From NCBI RefSeq assembly GCF_003595175.1, contig NZ_CP032419.1, positions 4,030,001 through 4,094,000 on the forward strand: 64,000 nt of DNA, given 5' to 3'. This stretch comes from Pseudomonas cavernae. Its GTDB lineage: Bacteria; Pseudomonadota; Gammaproteobacteria; Pseudomonadales; Pseudomonadaceae. Within the stretch, counting starts at the first letter, position 1. Each line of letters starts with the position of its first letter. Shown in pieces: positions 1 through 13,277 of the stretch. The notes under the pieces were generated by a model. It ran no database searches and had not been told where the DNA came from. It saw only the letters and a list, made by a program, of their open reading frames with translations. The position numbers were made by a program, and so were the translations under genes.

Positions 1-584
1 AGGCCGCTGTAACGGTCCATGTGGTCTTCGCTGATGTTCAGGCAGGTAGCCACTTCGGCGTTGAGTTGATCGGTGGTTTCCAGCTGGAAGCTGGACAGCT
101 CGAGGACATACAGCTCGACGTCGTCGGCCAGCAGATCGAGCGCCGGGGTGCCGAGGTTGCCGCCGACCGCCACGCGCTTTCCGGCCGCCGCGGCCATCTC
201 GCCGACCAGGGTGGTGACGGTGCTCTTGGCATTGGAGCCGGTGATCGCCACGATCGGCGCGCGGGCATGGCGAGCGAACAGCTCGATGTCGCCGGACAGC
301 CTGACCCCGCGCGCCGCGGCCTGCTGCAGCGCCGGGGTGGCCAGGGCCAGGCCAGGGCTGACGTACAGCTCGTCGGCACGGCACAGGAAGTCAACATCGA
401 GCTCGCCGCAACGCACTTCGACCTGCGGGTAGTCGCGCTGCAGGCTGACCAGCTCCGGCGGATTCGCGCGTGTATCGGCCACGGCAAAGCGCACGCCCTG
501 ACGCGCCAAGAAGCGCACCAGGGACATGCCGCTCTTGCCGAGGCCGACAACGATGCGGAATTGGTCGGAAGCGATCAGGGTCAC
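1..584 (-). CDS. murD: MurD, UDP-N-acetylmuramoyl-L-alanine:D-glutamate ligase (partial)
   Basis: Cytoplasmic Mur ligase that adds D-Glu to UDP-MurNAc-L-Ala in peptidoglycan synthesis. Only the first 194 codons are present; the C-terminus lies beyond the left edge. An N-terminal Rossmann-like stretch ([10 protein letters not shown], residues 12-21) is followed by the Mur-ligase ATP loop GSNAKST at 116-122, and [13 protein letters not shown] near the edge is the typical central-domain motif. The start is GTG at 584-582, because the protein reads directly into family sequence ([14 protein letters not shown]) and no in-frame ATG fits. It lies 5 bp after the mraY stop, as the last gene of the cluster seen here. 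Confidence 0.95.
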   Translation of the reverse strand, partial: MTLIASDQFRIVVGLGKSGMSLVRFLARQGVRFAVADTRANPPELVSLQRDYPQVEVRCGELDVDFLCRADELYVSPGLALATPALQQAAARGVRLSGDIELFARHARAPIVAITGSNAKSTVTTLVGEMAAAAGKRVAVGGNLGTPALDLLADDVELYVLELSSFQLETTDQLNAEVATCLNISEDHMDRYSG

Positions 585-589
585 GTCTA

Positions 590-1672
590 TTACCTCAGTT
601 TCAGGGTGGCCAGGCCGATCAGCACCAGAATCACGGTGATGATCCAGAAGCGCACGATCACGCGCGGCTCCGGCCAGCCTTTCAGTTCAAAGTGGTGATG
701 GATCGGCGCCATGCGGAACACGCGCTTGCCGGTCAGCTTGAAGGAGGCGACCTGGATCACCACCGACAGGGTTTCCATGACGAACACGCCGCCCATGATG
801 AACAGCACGATCTCCTGGCGGACGATCACGGCGATGGTGCCGAGCGCGGCGCCGAGCGCCAGGGCACCGACGTCGCCCATGAACACCTGGGCCGGGTAGG
901 TGTTGAACCACAGGAAGCCGAGGCCGGCACCGACCAGCGCGGCGCAGAAAATGATCAGCTCGCCGGCGCCCGGCACGTAGGGAATCAGCAGGTACTCGGC
1001 AAATTTGATGTTGCCGGAGAGGTAGCAGAAGATCCCCAGCGCGCCGCCGACCATCACCGTCGGCATGATCGCCAGACCGTCGAGGCCGTCGGTGAGGTTC
1101 ACCGCGTTGCTCGAACCGACGATGACGAAGTAGCTCAGCACCACGAAGCCGATGCCCAGCGGGATGCTCACATCCTTGAGCATCGGCACGATCAGGGTGG
1201 TTTCCACCGGGGTCTGCGCGGTCACGAACAAGAAGATCGCCGCCCCCAGGCCGAACACCGACTGCCAGAAATATTTCCAGCGGCTCGGCAGGCCGCGCGA
1301 GTTCTTCTCGATCACCTTGCGGTAGTCGTCGACCCAGCCGATACCGCCGAACAGCAGGGTGACCAGCAGCACCACCCAGACATAGCGGTTGGACAGGTCG
1401 GCCCACAGCAGGGTGCTGATGGCGATGGCGGAGAGGATCAGCGCGCCGCCCATGGTCGGCGTGCCAGACTTCGACAGATGCGATTGCGGGCCGTCGTTAC
1501 GCACCGCTTGGCCGATCTGGCGGATCTGCAGGGTGCGGATCATCCACGGCCCGAGCCACAGCGACAGCGCCAGGGCGGTCAGCACGCCGAGGATGCCGCG
1601 CAGGGTCAGGTACTGGAAGACCCCGAAGCCCTTGTAGAACTGTTGCAGATACTCCGCCAGCAGCAGCAGCAT
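590..1672 (-). CDS. mraY: MraY, phospho-MurNAc-pentapeptide translocase
   Basis: Integral membrane enzyme that transfers phospho-MurNAc-pentapeptide to undecaprenyl phosphate, forming lipid I. It has 360 residues, the usual length. The hydrophobic segments alternate with conserved loops: the Asp pair in GWVDDYRK (about residue 115), [13 protein letters not shown] (about 190), the [19 protein letters not shown] stretch (about 255-273) and the APIHHHFE histidine motif near the C-terminus. ATG at 1672-1670 lies directly before the murF stop, so the two genes are probably translationally coupled. Confidence 0.98.
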   Translation of the reverse strand: MLLLLAEYLQQFYKGFGVFQYLTLRGILGVLTALALSLWLGPWMIRTLQIRQIGQAVRNDGPQSHLSKSGTPTMGGALILSAIAISTLLWADLSNRYVWVVLLVTLLFGGIGWVDDYRKVIEKNSRGLPSRWKYFWQSVFGLGAAIFLFVTAQTPVETTLIVPMLKDVSIPLGIGFVVLSYFVIVGSSNAVNLTDGLDGLAIMPTVMVGGALGIFCYLSGNIKFAEYLLIPYVPGAGELIIFCAALVGAGLGFLWFNTYPAQVFMGDVGALALGAALGTIAVIVRQEIVLFIMGGVFVMETLSVVIQVASFKLTGKRVFRMAPIHHHFELKGWPEPRVIVRFWIITVILVLIGLATLKLR

Positions 1673-3067
1673 TTAGTGACTCTCCTCGGCGGTTGCGCGC
1701 CCATCATCGGCAAGCAGTGCAGCGACGACTTTGTCCATCGCCGCGCTGCGCGAACCCTTAATTAGAATGGTGGTGTCGCCTTGTTCGGCGCGAAGCGCTG
1801 CGATCAGGCTGGCTTGATCGGGGAAATGACGGCCATTGGCGCCGAACGCCTTGACCGCATGGGCCATCAACGGACCCACGGCATACAGTGCTGCGACCTT
1901 GCCGAGGGCATAGGCACCGACATCGCGGTGGCCTTGTTCGGCCCACTCGCCCAGCTCACCGATATCACCCAGAACCAGAACGGTGCGCCCGGAAAACGCG
2001 GCGAGTATATCAATGGCCGCACACACGGAAGTGGGGTTGGCGTTGTAGCTGTCGTCGATCACCCGCGCGCCGTTCGTCGCCAGCTGCGCTACGGCGCGGC
2101 CTTTGACCGGCTTGACGGTTTCCAGCCCAGTGACGATACCGACCAGCGGCACGCCCAGGGCGAAAGCCGCCGCGGCAGCCGCCAGCGCATTGCTGACGTT
2201 GTGTGTGCCGAGCAGGTTGAGCTGGATGCGCGCTTCGCCCGCCGGGCTGTGCAGGGTGAATGCCTGGCAACCCCGGGCATCGCGGGCCAGATCGCTGGCA
2301 TGGAAGTCGGCGGCGGCGTTGTCCAGGGCGAAGCTCAGCACACGGCGCCCGGCGGCGCGCTGCCGCCAGGTGGAAAATGCCTTGTCGTCCAGATTCAGTA
2401 CCGCCACGCCATCGGCCGGCAGCCCTTCGAGGATCTCGCCCTTGGCCTGCACGATCTTCTCCGGCCCGCCGAACTCGCCCACATGCGCGGTGCCGGCGTT
2501 GGTGATGATCGCTACCTGCGGCTTGGCCAACCCGACGGTGTAGGCGATCTCGCCGATCCGCGAAGCGCCCAGCTCAATCACCGCGCCGGCGTGCTCCGGC
2601 GCCAGCTCCAGCAGGGTCAGCGGCGCGCCAAGGTCGTTGTTGAGGTTGCCGCGGGTGGCCAATACCGGACCACCCTGCCCGCCAACACCGGCGCGCAGGA
2701 CGCTGGCGAGCATTTCCTTGACCGTGGTCTTGCCGCTGGAGCCGGTGACCGCCGCCAGCGGACCCTGATAGGCCTGGCGGTTGAGGGCGCCGAGCTGGCC
2801 CAGGGCGTGGCGAGTGTCGCGCACCAGCAATTGCGGCAGTGGCGCATCGGCCACCTCGCGTTCGACCAGCGCGGCCACCGCGCCCTTGCCGGCGACCTCC
2901 TGCAGATAGGCGTGGCCATCGAAACGCGGACCGACCAACGCGACGAACAGCTGGCCGGGCTGGATCGCTCGGCTGTCGATGCTCACCGCGGTGAACTCGG
3001 CATCGGCGCCGAGCAGGCGACCATTCAGCGGCGCGCAGATTTCGCTCAACTGCAGCGGCTTAAGCAT
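1673..3067 (-). CDS. murF: MurF, UDP-MurNAc-tripeptide:D-Ala-D-Ala ligase
   Basis: Adds D-Ala-D-Ala to UDP-MurNAc-tripeptide, the last cytoplasmic precursor step. The protein has 464 residues and starts MLKPLQLSEI. The frame is open 80 codons further upstream, but that part is read through murE and looks like low-complexity shadow sequence, so ATG 3067-3065 is preferred; it overlaps the murE stop by 8 bp. The ATP loop TGSSGKTT is at residues 108-115, and DDSYNANP (about 335) is the usual C-domain motif. It ends immediately before the mraY start. Confidence 0.97.
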   Translation of the reverse strand: MLKPLQLSEICAPLNGRLLGADAEFTAVSIDSRAIQPGQLFVALVGPRFDGHAYLQEVAGKGAVAALVEREVADAPLPQLLVRDTRHALGQLGALNRQAYQGPLAAVTGSSGKTTVKEMLASVLRAGVGGQGGPVLATRGNLNNDLGAPLTLLELAPEHAGAVIELGASRIGEIAYTVGLAKPQVAIITNAGTAHVGEFGGPEKIVQAKGEILEGLPADGVAVLNLDDKAFSTWRQRAAGRRVLSFALDNAAADFHASDLARDARGCQAFTLHSPAGEARIQLNLLGTHNVSNALAAAAAAFALGVPLVGIVTGLETVKPVKGRAVAQLATNGARVIDDSYNANPTSVCAAIDILAAFSGRTVLVLGDIGELGEWAEQGHRDVGAYALGKVAALYAVGPLMAHAVKAFGANGRHFPDQASLIAALRAEQGDTTILIKGSRSAAMDKVVAALLADDGRATAEESH

Positions 3068-4522
3068 GCGCCACCTCCCATGCAGCCAGCGCCTTGGCCG
3101 CTTCCTCCAGATCGGAGAACGGCTGACGCTGGCCCTTGATTTCCTGATAATCCTCGTGCCCCTTGCCGGCCAGCACCAGCACATCGGCGGCCTGCGCCGA
3201 GGCGAGCAACTGGGCGATGGCCTGGCCGCGACCGGCGACGAAACTGACCTGTCCCGGCGCACGAAAACCAGCACGGATGTCGGCGAAGATCTGCTGCGGG
3301 TCTTCACTGCGCGGATTGTCGTCGGTCACCAGCACGCCATCGGCCAGACGTTCGACCACCTCGGCCATCAGCGGGCGCTTGCCGCGATCGCGATCGCCAC
3401 CGCAGCCGAACAGGCACAGCAGACGGCCGCGGGCATGCGGACGCAGGGCCGTCAGTACTTTCTCCAGCGCGTCTGGGGTGTGGGCATAGTCGACCACCAC
3501 CAGCGGTTGCTGGCCGCCGCCGAGACGCTGCATGCGCCCGACTGGGCCTTCCAGGTCCGGCAGGACCTTGAGAATTTCGTCCAGCGGGTAATCCAGCCCG
3601 AGCAAGGCGCCCACTACCGCCAGCAGGTTGCTCAGGTTGAAACGGCCGAGCAGCGGGCTGCGCAAGCTGCCCTCGCCGCGCGGCGTGATCAGCCGGGCGC
3701 GCACGCCGTCATCGCTGAACTGCACGTCGCGGCAAAACAGGTAGGCACTGCTGTCTTCCAGGCTGTAGCTGATCAGCCGCGACGGCTGAGCCTCCCCTGC
3801 CAATTGCCGGCCAAACGCGTCATCGAGGTTGAGTACCCGGCAGCGCAGGCTCGGCCAGGCGAGCAGCTTGGCCTTGGCGGCGGCGTAGGCCTCCATCGAG
3901 CCGTGATAATCCAGGTGATCGCGCGACAGATTGGTGAACACCGCGACATCGAAGTCGAGGGCCGCGACGCGACTCTGATCGAGGCCGTGGGACGACACCT
4001 CCATGGCCACCGCGCGGGCACCGGCCTGCTTCAGATTGGCCAGGGTCGCCTGCACGCCAACCGGGTCCGGCGTGGTGTGCCGGCCTTGTTCCAAAGCATT
4101 GTGGAAACCACTGCCGAGCGTACCGACGACGCCGCAGCGCTCACCGAAGCGGTCCAAGGCTTGGGCGATCAGCTGACTGACGCTGGTCTTGCCATTGGTA
4201 CCGGTCACCCCGACCAGACGCAGCGCGCGGCTCGGCTCGCCGTAGAAGCGTCCGGCGATGGCCGACAGCTGCCCGGCCAGACCTTTTAGTGGCACCAGGG
4301 CCACACCCTCGGCAGCGGCCACCGCGGCACCTTCGGCCTCATAAGCGACGGCGGCGGCGCCGCGGGCGACGGCATCGGCGATATGCGTGCGGCCGTCCTG
4401 CTGGACACCGGGCACAGCCAGGAACAGATCGCCCGGACGCACCTTACGGCTATCCAGACTCAGCTCGCGGATCAGCACTGCGCTTTCCGCCTGCGGTAAC
4501 AGTTGATTGAGTGGCATCGGCA

Positions 4523-4523
<1 letters not shown>
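3060..4523 (-). CDS. murE: MurE, UDP-MurNAc-L-Ala-D-Glu:meso-diaminopimelate ligase
   Basis: Adds the third stem-peptide residue. It has 487 residues, with ATP loop TGTNGKT at 107-113 and a lysine in the KAKLL segment (about 217-219) where the carbamylated Lys of the family lies. The motif DNPR at 402-405 is the known signature for meso-diaminopimelate rather than lysine, as expected for a Gram-negative wall. Two in-frame ATGs (MPMP) could start it; the first abuts the ftsI stop. It overlaps murF by 8 bp. Confidence 0.97.
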
Positions 4524-6548
<2,025 letters not shown>

Positions 6549-6552
<4 letters not shown>

Positions 6553-7496
6553 CGTAACTTCTCCGCGATGCGCATGACTGCGCTGCGCGAACGTGGATTG
6601 GCCTTGAGCTCGGCCTCGGAAGCGTATTGCGGCTTGCCCTGCACCTTCAGCCGCGGCTCGAAGGTCTGAGCGCGCACCGGCAGGTTGCGCGGCAAGTTGT
6701 CCGCCTCGCCCTTGGCGTGTTTGCGCATGAACAGCTTGACGATGCGATCTTCCAGCGAATGGAAGCTGATTACCACCAGGCGGCCGCCCACCTCCAGGGC
6801 CTCCAGCGCGGCATCGAGGCCACGCTCGAGATCGCCCAACTCGTTGTTGATATGGATACGCAAGCCCTGGAAAGCCCGAGTCGCCGGATGCTTGTTCTTT
6901 TCCCAGGCTGGGTTGGCCTCCTTGAGCACCTCAGCCAGGTCGGCGGTGCGCGCAAATGGCCGCTCGGCTCGGCGCTGCACCACGGCACGGGCCATGCGCT
7001 TGGCGAAGCGTTCCTCGCCGTACTCCTTGAACACCCGAGCAATCTCGTCTTCCGCAGCGCTGGCCAGCCACTCGGCAGCACTGACGCCACGGCTCGGGTC
7101 CATGCGCATGTCCAGCGGGCCGTCATTGAGGAAGCTGAAGCCGCGCTCGGCATCATCCAGCTGCGGCGACGACACCCCCAGATCCAGCAGCACGCCCGCC
7201 ACCTTGCCGACCAGGCCGCGGACAGCAGCCTCTTCACCAAGTTCCGCAAAGCTGCGCTGCACAACGACAAAGCGGCCGTCTTCGGCCGCCAGTTCCTGTC
7301 CTGTCGCGATCGCCAGGGGATCTTTGTCAAATCCGAGCAAGCGCCCATCAGGGCCGAGCTTGTCGAGGATCAGCCGACTGTGCCCTCCGCGCCCGAAAGT
7401 GCCATCCAGATAGCAGCCATCGACACGCACGGCGAGGGCCTCGACGGCCTCATCGAGCAGCACGGTGATATGGCGAAAGCTATTGGTCTTGGTCAC
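6549..7496 (-). CDS. rsmH: RsmH, 16S rRNA m4C1402 methyltransferase
   Basis: S-adenosylmethionine-dependent N4-methyltransferase for C1402 of 16S rRNA (formerly MraW). It has 315 residues. The family opening [13 protein letters not shown] is followed by the SAM loop [10 protein letters not shown] (about 30-39), the [12 protein letters not shown] segment and the C-terminal [14 protein letters not shown]. rsmI, whose product 2'-O-methylates the same nucleotide, lies about 1.2 kb upstream in the same orientation. The gene overlaps mraZ and ftsL by 4 bp each. Confidence 0.97.
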
Positions 7497-7948
7497 AGGA
7501 TCAAATCACGCAGTTCGTCCGGCAAACCGCCGGGTTCTTTAATGGCCGCCAGGTCCGCCTCGGCAAGGGCGTTCCAGGCATCCTCATCCCACAGTTGAAA
7601 CTTGTTCAGTTGGCCCACCAGCATCGCGCGCTTATCCAACTTGGCGTACTCACGCAAACGTGGAGGCACGAGAAAACGCCCGCTGCCATCCAGCTCCAGA
7701 TCGACGGCATTGCCGATCAGCAAACGCTGCAGGCGACGGGTTTCTTCACGCAGGGAGGGCAGCTCGCGAAGCTTGGCTTCGATCAGCTCCCACTCAGGCA
7801 ACGGGTAGACACACAGACAGGGATCTACGGCATCGATAGTGACGATGAGCTGGCCGCTCGAACGCGAAACGAGCTCGTCCCGATACCGACTTGGCATCGC
7901 GAGTCGCCCTTTGGCGTCGAGTGATATGGCGTTAGCTCCGCGAAACAA
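7493..7948 (-). CDS. mraZ: MraZ, transcriptional regulator of the division/cell-wall cluster
   Basis: First gene of the cluster. It has 151 residues forming two AbrB-like half domains, each with the signature seen here as [13 protein letters not shown] (11-23) and [13 protein letters not shown] (about 83-95). MraZ is known to repress its own operon through TGGG repeats, and such repeats lie just upstream here (7960-8017). It is followed by rsmH with a 4-bp overlap. Confidence 0.97.
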   Translation of the reverse strand: MFRGANAISLDAKGRLAMPSRYRDELVSRSSGQLIVTIDAVDPCLCVYPLPEWELIEAKLRELPSLREETRRLQRLLIGNAVDLELDGSGRFLVPPRLREYAKLDKRAMLVGQLNKFQLWDEDAWNALAEADLAAIKEPGGLPDELRDLIL

Positions 7949-7991
7949 GGCTGCGCCTCCCCACTTTGATTAGCTATTCGTGCCCGAAATA

Positions 7992-8017
7992 CCCACTTCA
8001 TCCCACTTCATGCCACT
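7992..8017 (-). promoter_or_regulatory. MraZ boxes in the mraZ promoter region
   Basis: Read on the minus strand, three hexamers AGTGGC, AGTGGG and AGTGGG follow one another with an exact 10-bp period (8017-8012, 8007-8002, 7997-7992). A further AGTGGG lies at 7965-7960, nearer the start codon. E. coli MraZ binds TGGGN repeats separated by 5-nt spacers, which is this arrangement. The boxes lie just downstream of the -10 hexamer, so bound MraZ should block the transcription start. The first box is degenerate (TGGC). Confidence 0.75.
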
Positions 8018-8024
8018 AGCGCAC

Positions 8025-8054
8025 ACTATAGGAATGCGCCCACCCTAGCGTCAA
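8025..8054 (-). promoter_or_regulatory. Sigma-70 type promoter of mraZ
   Basis: Minus-strand TTGACG (8054-8049) and TATAGT (8030-8025) are separated by 18 bp, a near-consensus sigma-70 promoter. Transcription would start near 8018, at the upstream edge of the MraZ boxes, leaving a leader of about 70 nt. Apart from this promoter, the boxes and rnpB downstream sequence, I see nothing else in the 7949-8264 gap. Confidence 0.65.
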
Positions 8055-8264
8055 GGCGCGCTAAGCGGGAAAAATCCTTATGGGACGGCGATTTAGCGAA
8101 CTTAAAAGAGGATTTATAGGTGCCCAACGAAGCTTTTTGAGGGGCGAAATTCAGCTAATTCAGGGGGCTGAATTTCAAACTTAAAGTAATTTATTAAGAG
8201 CAAGACTTTTTCGGTATTAGAACCGCGAAGAAAAGACAGAAGCGGATAGATGAGAGAAAGGAGG

Positions 8265-8620
8265 AGAGCCGATCTATAAGCCGGGTTTTGTCGAGGACAG
8301 TCATTCCTCTACGACGGCCATCACTGGACGCCTCTAGCAACCTACCCGGTTCCAGCGCGGGCCACGCCAATGGAACCCTATTTGGTCTTGCTCCGAGTGG
8401 GGTTTGCCTAGCCACGGACTGTTGCCAGCCGTGCGGTGCGCTCTTACCGCACCTTTTCACCCTTACCGGCGCCGAAGCGCTTAGGCGGTTATTTTCTGTG
8501 GCACTTTCCGTAGGCTCGCGCCTCCCAGGCGTTACCTGGCACTCCGCCCTATGGAGCCCGGACTTTCCTCCCTTCCATTTCGCGGTGCGAAATGAAACAG
8601 CGACTGTCCGATCGACTCTC
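8265..8620 (-). ncRNA. rnpB: RNase P RNA (M1 RNA), bacterial type A
   Basis: Catalytic RNA that matures tRNA 5' ends. The minus strand shows the hallmarks in order: GACAGTCGCTG near the 5' end, GAGGAAAGTCCGGGCTCC, TAGGGCGGAGTGCCAGGTAACG, GGTAAGGGTGAAAAGGTGCGG, then AGACCAAATAGG, GGAACCGGGTAGGTTGCTAGAG and AATGACTGTCCTCGACAAAACCCGGCTTATAGATCGGC at the 3' end. Ends are approximate, by comparison with known rnpB termini. No convincing U-tract terminator is visible at the 3' end. The position between mraZ and rsmI agrees with other Pseudomonas. Confidence 0.95.
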
Positions 8621-8660
8621 CGCCGCCAAGGGTAGCGACAGGCCCACGCAAGAACAAGCC

Positions 8661-9533
8661 TTACGCGTTTTTTTGCCGCTCCAGCGCCACCTGGTAGAGC
8701 AGATTCTTGCGCACCCCCGTGATCTCCGCCGCCAGCGCCGCCGCCCGCTTCAACGGCATTTCCGCGAGCAACAGGTCCAGCACACGCAGCGCCTCAGCGC
8801 TCACCGCCGCCTCACCATCCGGCGCCTGCCAACCCGCCACCAGCACCACGCATTCGCCGCGCTGCTGGTTGCTATCTGCGGCTACCCAGGCACGCAACTC
8901 AGCCAGCGGCAGTCCCTTGAGGGTCTCGAAGGTCTTGGTCAGCTCACGCGCCAGCACGGCTTGACGGTCGCCACCAAATACCGCTTCCAGGTCTTCCAGG
9001 CACTCCAGAATGCGATGCGGCGCCTCGTAGAAGATCAGGGTCCGCGCCTCCTCCTTGACGAGTTCCAGGCGGGTGCGACGCGCCACGGCCTTGGCCGGCA
9101 GAAAACCTTCGAAGATGAAGCGGTCCGACGGCAGGCCCGCGGCTGACAGCGCGGCGATCAAAGCGCAAGGGCCCGGCACGGGCACGACGGCAACTCCGGC
9201 CGCCCGCGCCTGGCGCACCAGGTGGTAACCCGGATCGGAGATCAGCGGCGTGCCCGCATCGGAGATCAACGCCACATCATCGCCGGACTGCAGCCGACTG
9301 AGAAAACGCCCACCTTCGTCACGCTCGTTATGCTCGTGACAGGCCGCCAGCGGTGTACTGATACCGAAATGTTGCAGTAACCGCATGGAGTGCCGGGTGT
9401 CCTCGGCCGCAATCAACGCCACCTCGCGCAGCACCTTGAGCGCCCGCGCACCGATGTCATCGAGATTGCCAATCGGCGTCGCCACCACATAAAGCGTGCC
9501 GACAGCGGAATTCAACGCAGCTGGAACGGTCAC
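8661..9533 (-). CDS. rsmI: RsmI, 16S rRNA 2'-O-methyltransferase (C1402)
   Basis: SAM-dependent ribose methyltransferase of the tetrapyrrole-methylase fold, acting on C1402 of 16S rRNA. It has 290 residues. The N-terminal [16 protein letters not shown], the [15 protein letters not shown] segment, [14 protein letters not shown] (about 90-105) and [18 protein letters not shown] are all characteristic. It is transcribed away from lpoA, with a 175-bp shared intergenic region (9534-9708). Confidence 0.97.
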   Translation of the reverse strand: MTVPAALNSAVGTLYVVATPIGNLDDIGARALKVLREVALIAAEDTRHSMRLLQHFGISTPLAACHEHNERDEGGRFLSRLQSGDDVALISDAGTPLISDPGYHLVRQARAAGVAVVPVPGPCALIAALSAAGLPSDRFIFEGFLPAKAVARRTRLELVKEEARTLIFYEAPHRILECLEDLEAVFGGDRQAVLARELTKTFETLKGLPLAELRAWVAADSNQQRGECVVLVAGWQAPDGEAAVSAEALRVLDLLLAEMPLKRAAALAAEITGVRKNLLYQVALERQKNA

Positions 9534-9708
9534 AACGCCACCTCAAATCACCAAAACGCGCATTGTAGCCCCTGACCTCGACGCACAGCATTCGCCCCGG
9601 CAATAACACCTTACCGCGGCCGAAAGGACCCGCTCGCATCAAGATCGCGCCAGTGCCGGGGCTTGGGTACAATTCGCCCTTATTTGATCAAGTATCAGGA
9701 ACGCTTAC

Positions 9709-11520
9709 ATGATCGCTTGCCTGCGCCAGCTCTCCCTTCTCTGCCTCGTCGCTATCCTGGCAGCCTGCAGCAGCTCTCCTTCGTCCTCCCTGGGCGAGCT
9801 GCCTCGCACGCCGCAAGCCAGCATCGAGCAGCTGCTTCAACAAGCCGACGCCAGCGAACCCGAGGAAGCCGCTCTGCTGCGCCTATCGGCGGCCGACCTG
9901 GCGCTTGGCCAAAATGACCAGGGCCGCGCCGCCCGCATCCTTGAGCAGGTGCCGCTGGAAGGTCTAAAGCCCGCTCAGCAGATCTTCGCCAGCACCTTGA
10001 GCGCCGAACTGGCCCTGGCGCGCAACAAACCTAAAGCCGCCCTGCAGGCCCTCAGCCATCCCAGCCTGGAGCGTCTCGGCGAGCTACCCGTCGAACAACA
10101 GGTACGCACCCAGCTGGTTCGCGCCCGTGCCCTGCAAGCCGACGGTCAAACCCTAGCCGCCGCTCGCGAGCGGGTATTCATTGCCCCGCTGCTCAGCGGC
10201 GAAGCCGCCACTGCCAATCACGAAGCCATTTGGGCACTGCTCTCCAGCCTGCCGAGCGAGCAATTGCAAAACGGCGGCGATACCGACCTGGATGGCTGGC
10301 TGGCATTGGCCAGTGCGGTCAAAGGCGCCGGCACCATCCAGCAACAGCAAGCCGCCATCGACAGCTGGCGCCAGCAGCACCCGCAACACCCGGCCGCGTT
10401 GCAGCTACCTCAGCCCCTGCGCCAGCTGCAGGCGCTCAGCAGCCAGCCGCTGAGCAAGATCGCCCTGCTGCTACCCCAAGAAGGCCAGCTGGCTTCGGTT
10501 GCCCGCGCCCTGCGCGATGGCTTTCTCGCCGCCCACTACCAAGCCCAGCAAGCCGGCCAGAATCCGCCGGCGATCGAGCTGTACGACAGTTCGCGCTTGA
10601 GTTCGCTGGATGACTTCTACCGGCAGGCCCAAGCGGCCGGCGCTCAGCTAGTGGTCGGCCCACTGGAGAAACCGCTGGTCAAGCAGCTCAGCGAACGCGA
10701 ACAGCTGCCCCTCACCACCCTTGCCCTCAACTACGGCGATGCCGGCCGAGAAGGCCCGCCGCAATTGTTCCAATTCGGCCTCGCCGCCGAAGACGAAGCC
10801 CGTGAAGTGGCTCGCCGCGCCTGGGCCGACGGCATGCGTCGCGCCGTGGCCCTGGTGCCGCGCGGCGACTGGGGCGACCGCGTGCTCGCCGCCTTCAGCC
10901 AGAGCTGGCAGGCCGCCGGCGGCAGCCTGATCGCCGCCGAACATGTCGACCAACCCGTCGAATTGGCCCAGCAAATCGCCGATCTGTTCCAACTGCGCCA
11001 GAGCGAGGCACGCGCCAAGCGCCTGCAGAGCACCCTCGGCGGACAGATCGCCGCACAACCGGCGCGCCGCCAGGACATCGACTTCATCTTCCTCGCCGCC
11101 ACGCCACAGCAGGCCCAGCAGATCAAACCGACCCTGGCCTTCCAGTACGCCGGCGACGTGCCGGTGTATGCCACCTCCCACCTCTATAGCGGTGGCGCCG
11201 ATCAGGCGCAGAATCTCGACCTGGAAGGCATTCGCTTCTGCGAAACGCCCTGGCTGCTGGAGACCAATGACCCGCTGCATCAGCAGATCAGCAGCCAGTG
11301 GCCGCAGGCCGCCGGCAGCCTCGGCCGCCTGTATGCCATGGGGGTCGACGCCTATCGGCTGGCGCCACGCCTCAGCCAGCTCAAGGCCATGCCGGACAAC
11401 CAGGTCGACGGCCTGACTGGCAGTCTGAGCCTGAACCCGAACCAGCGTATCCAGCGCCAGCTGCCTTGGGCCGAATTCCGCAACGGTCAGGTTCAACGCC
11501 TGCCCGACAGCCTCAATTGA
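9709..11520 (+). CDS. lpoA: LpoA-like outer-membrane lipoprotein, activator of a class A PBP
   Basis: Outer-membrane lipoprotein that in E. coli reaches through the wall to stimulate PBP1a. It has 603 residues. The signal peptide ends in a lipobox LAAC with Cys20. The N-terminal half is helical and Ala/Leu/Gln-rich (TPR-like), and the part from about residue 250 resembles a periplasmic ligand-binding fold (SKIALLLPQEGQLASVARAL; VGPLEKPLVKQL). It heads the yraM-yraN-yraO-yraP type cluster. Whether it serves PBP1a in this organism is inferred; P. aeruginosa uses an unrelated LpoP for PBP1b. Confidence 0.9.
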   Translation: MIACLRQLSLLCLVAILAACSSSPSSSLGELPRTPQASIEQLLQQADASEPEEAALLRLSAADLALGQNDQGRAARILEQVPLEGLKPAQQIFASTLSAELALARNKPKAALQALSHPSLERLGELPVEQQVRTQLVRARALQADGQTLAAARERVFIAPLLSGEAATANHEAIWALLSSLPSEQLQNGGDTDLDGWLALASAVKGAGTIQQQQAAIDSWRQQHPQHPAALQLPQPLRQLQALSSQPLSKIALLLPQEGQLASVARALRDGFLAAHYQAQQAGQNPPAIELYDSSRLSSLDDFYRQAQAAGAQLVVGPLEKPLVKQLSEREQLPLTTLALNYGDAGREGPPQLFQFGLAAEDEAREVARRAWADGMRRAVALVPRGDWGDRVLAAFSQSWQAAGGSLIAAEHVDQPVELAQQIADLFQLRQSEARAKRLQSTLGGQIAAQPARRQDIDFIFLAATPQQAQQIKPTLAFQYAGDVPVYATSHLYSGGADQAQNLDLEGIRFCETPWLLETNDPLHQQISSQWPQAAGSLGRLYAMGVDAYRLAPRLSQLKAMPDNQVDGLTGSLSLNPNQRIQRQLPWAEFRNGQVQRLPDSLN

Positions 11521-11888
11521 CTACCCATAGCCCCCAAATCCGCGGGCGTGCCGCCGAAGAGCACGCCCGCCAGCACCTCGAGCGCCAAGGTCTGCGCCTG
11601 CTGGCGCAGAATTGGCTGTGCCGGCGGGGCGAGCTCGATCTGGTCATGCTCGACGGCGATACAGTAGTATTCGTCGAAGTGCGTTACCGGCGGCATGCCG
11701 CATGGGGCGGCGCTTTGGAGAGCGTGGACGGGCGCAAGCGAGAAAAAATCGCCCGCGCCGCGGAATACTTTCTCCAACAAGAGTCGCGCTGGAGCAAACA
11801 CCCTTGCCGCTTCGATGTCATAGCCATCGACGCTGGCAATCACACCGCAGCACGTCTGGACTGGATCAAAAATGCTTTCGACACCTGA
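11517..11888 (+). CDS. yraN: YraN family (UPF0102) nuclease-fold protein
   Basis: Small protein of 123 residues with a predicted restriction-endonuclease-like fold, of unknown cellular role. GELDLVMLDGDTVVFVEVRYR carries the PD-(D/E)xK-like pattern (Glu39, Asp41, Glu54), though the usual Lys is Arg here. The frame stays open upstream inside lpoA; the best start is TTG 11517-11519, which overlaps the lpoA stop as TTGA and gives the expected N-terminus just before GRAAEEHA. No ATG fits that position. Confidence 0.88.
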   Translation: MTTHSPQIRGRAAEEHARQHLERQGLRLLAQNWLCRRGELDLVMLDGDTVVFVEVRYRRHAAWGGALESVDGRKREKIARAAEYFLQQESRWSKHPCRFDVIAIDAGNHTAARLDWIKNAFDT

Positions 11889-12092
11889 GCACACCGAGAA
11901 TTTTTTCCGCCTGACGCCATAGAGAATACCAACTCGCTCCGCCTGGATACTCCGGCACCATCCACGCCGAGCTTAACTCGAACGCAACCCTGGCAGCGCT
12001 TCTCACCCCGGTCAGCGCCCAACCAGCCAACGCGTCATGCTGCGGTCACCGCCGAGGCGATTTTCAGACCGCCTGCGCAGCCGCCACACTGA

Positions 12093-13228
<1,136 letters not shown>

Positions 13229-13242
13229 GCTCCTCGCAGAAC

Positions 13243-13273
13243 AAAAAAGGCGATCCATCGGATCGCCTTTTTT
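13243..13273. terminator. Bidirectional Rho-independent terminator between dolP and sspB
   Basis: GGCGATCC (13249-13256) pairs perfectly with GGATCGCC (13260-13267) around a 3-nt loop. Six A residues before it and six T residues after it allow termination in both directions, as expected for the convergent dolP and sspB genes. Confidence 0.9.
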
Positions 13274-13277
13274 GTTT

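Noticed and set aside
3068..3307. N-terminal extension of MurF to 3307
   Set aside because: The 80 extra codons lie in murE on the same strand in another frame, with Arg/Ser/Pro-rich non-family sequence; the family start is at 3067.
8194..8635. Open frames across 8194-8460 (minus) and 8288-8635 (plus)
   Set aside because: They lie in the RNase P RNA gene, whose conserved RNA motifs explain the sequence.
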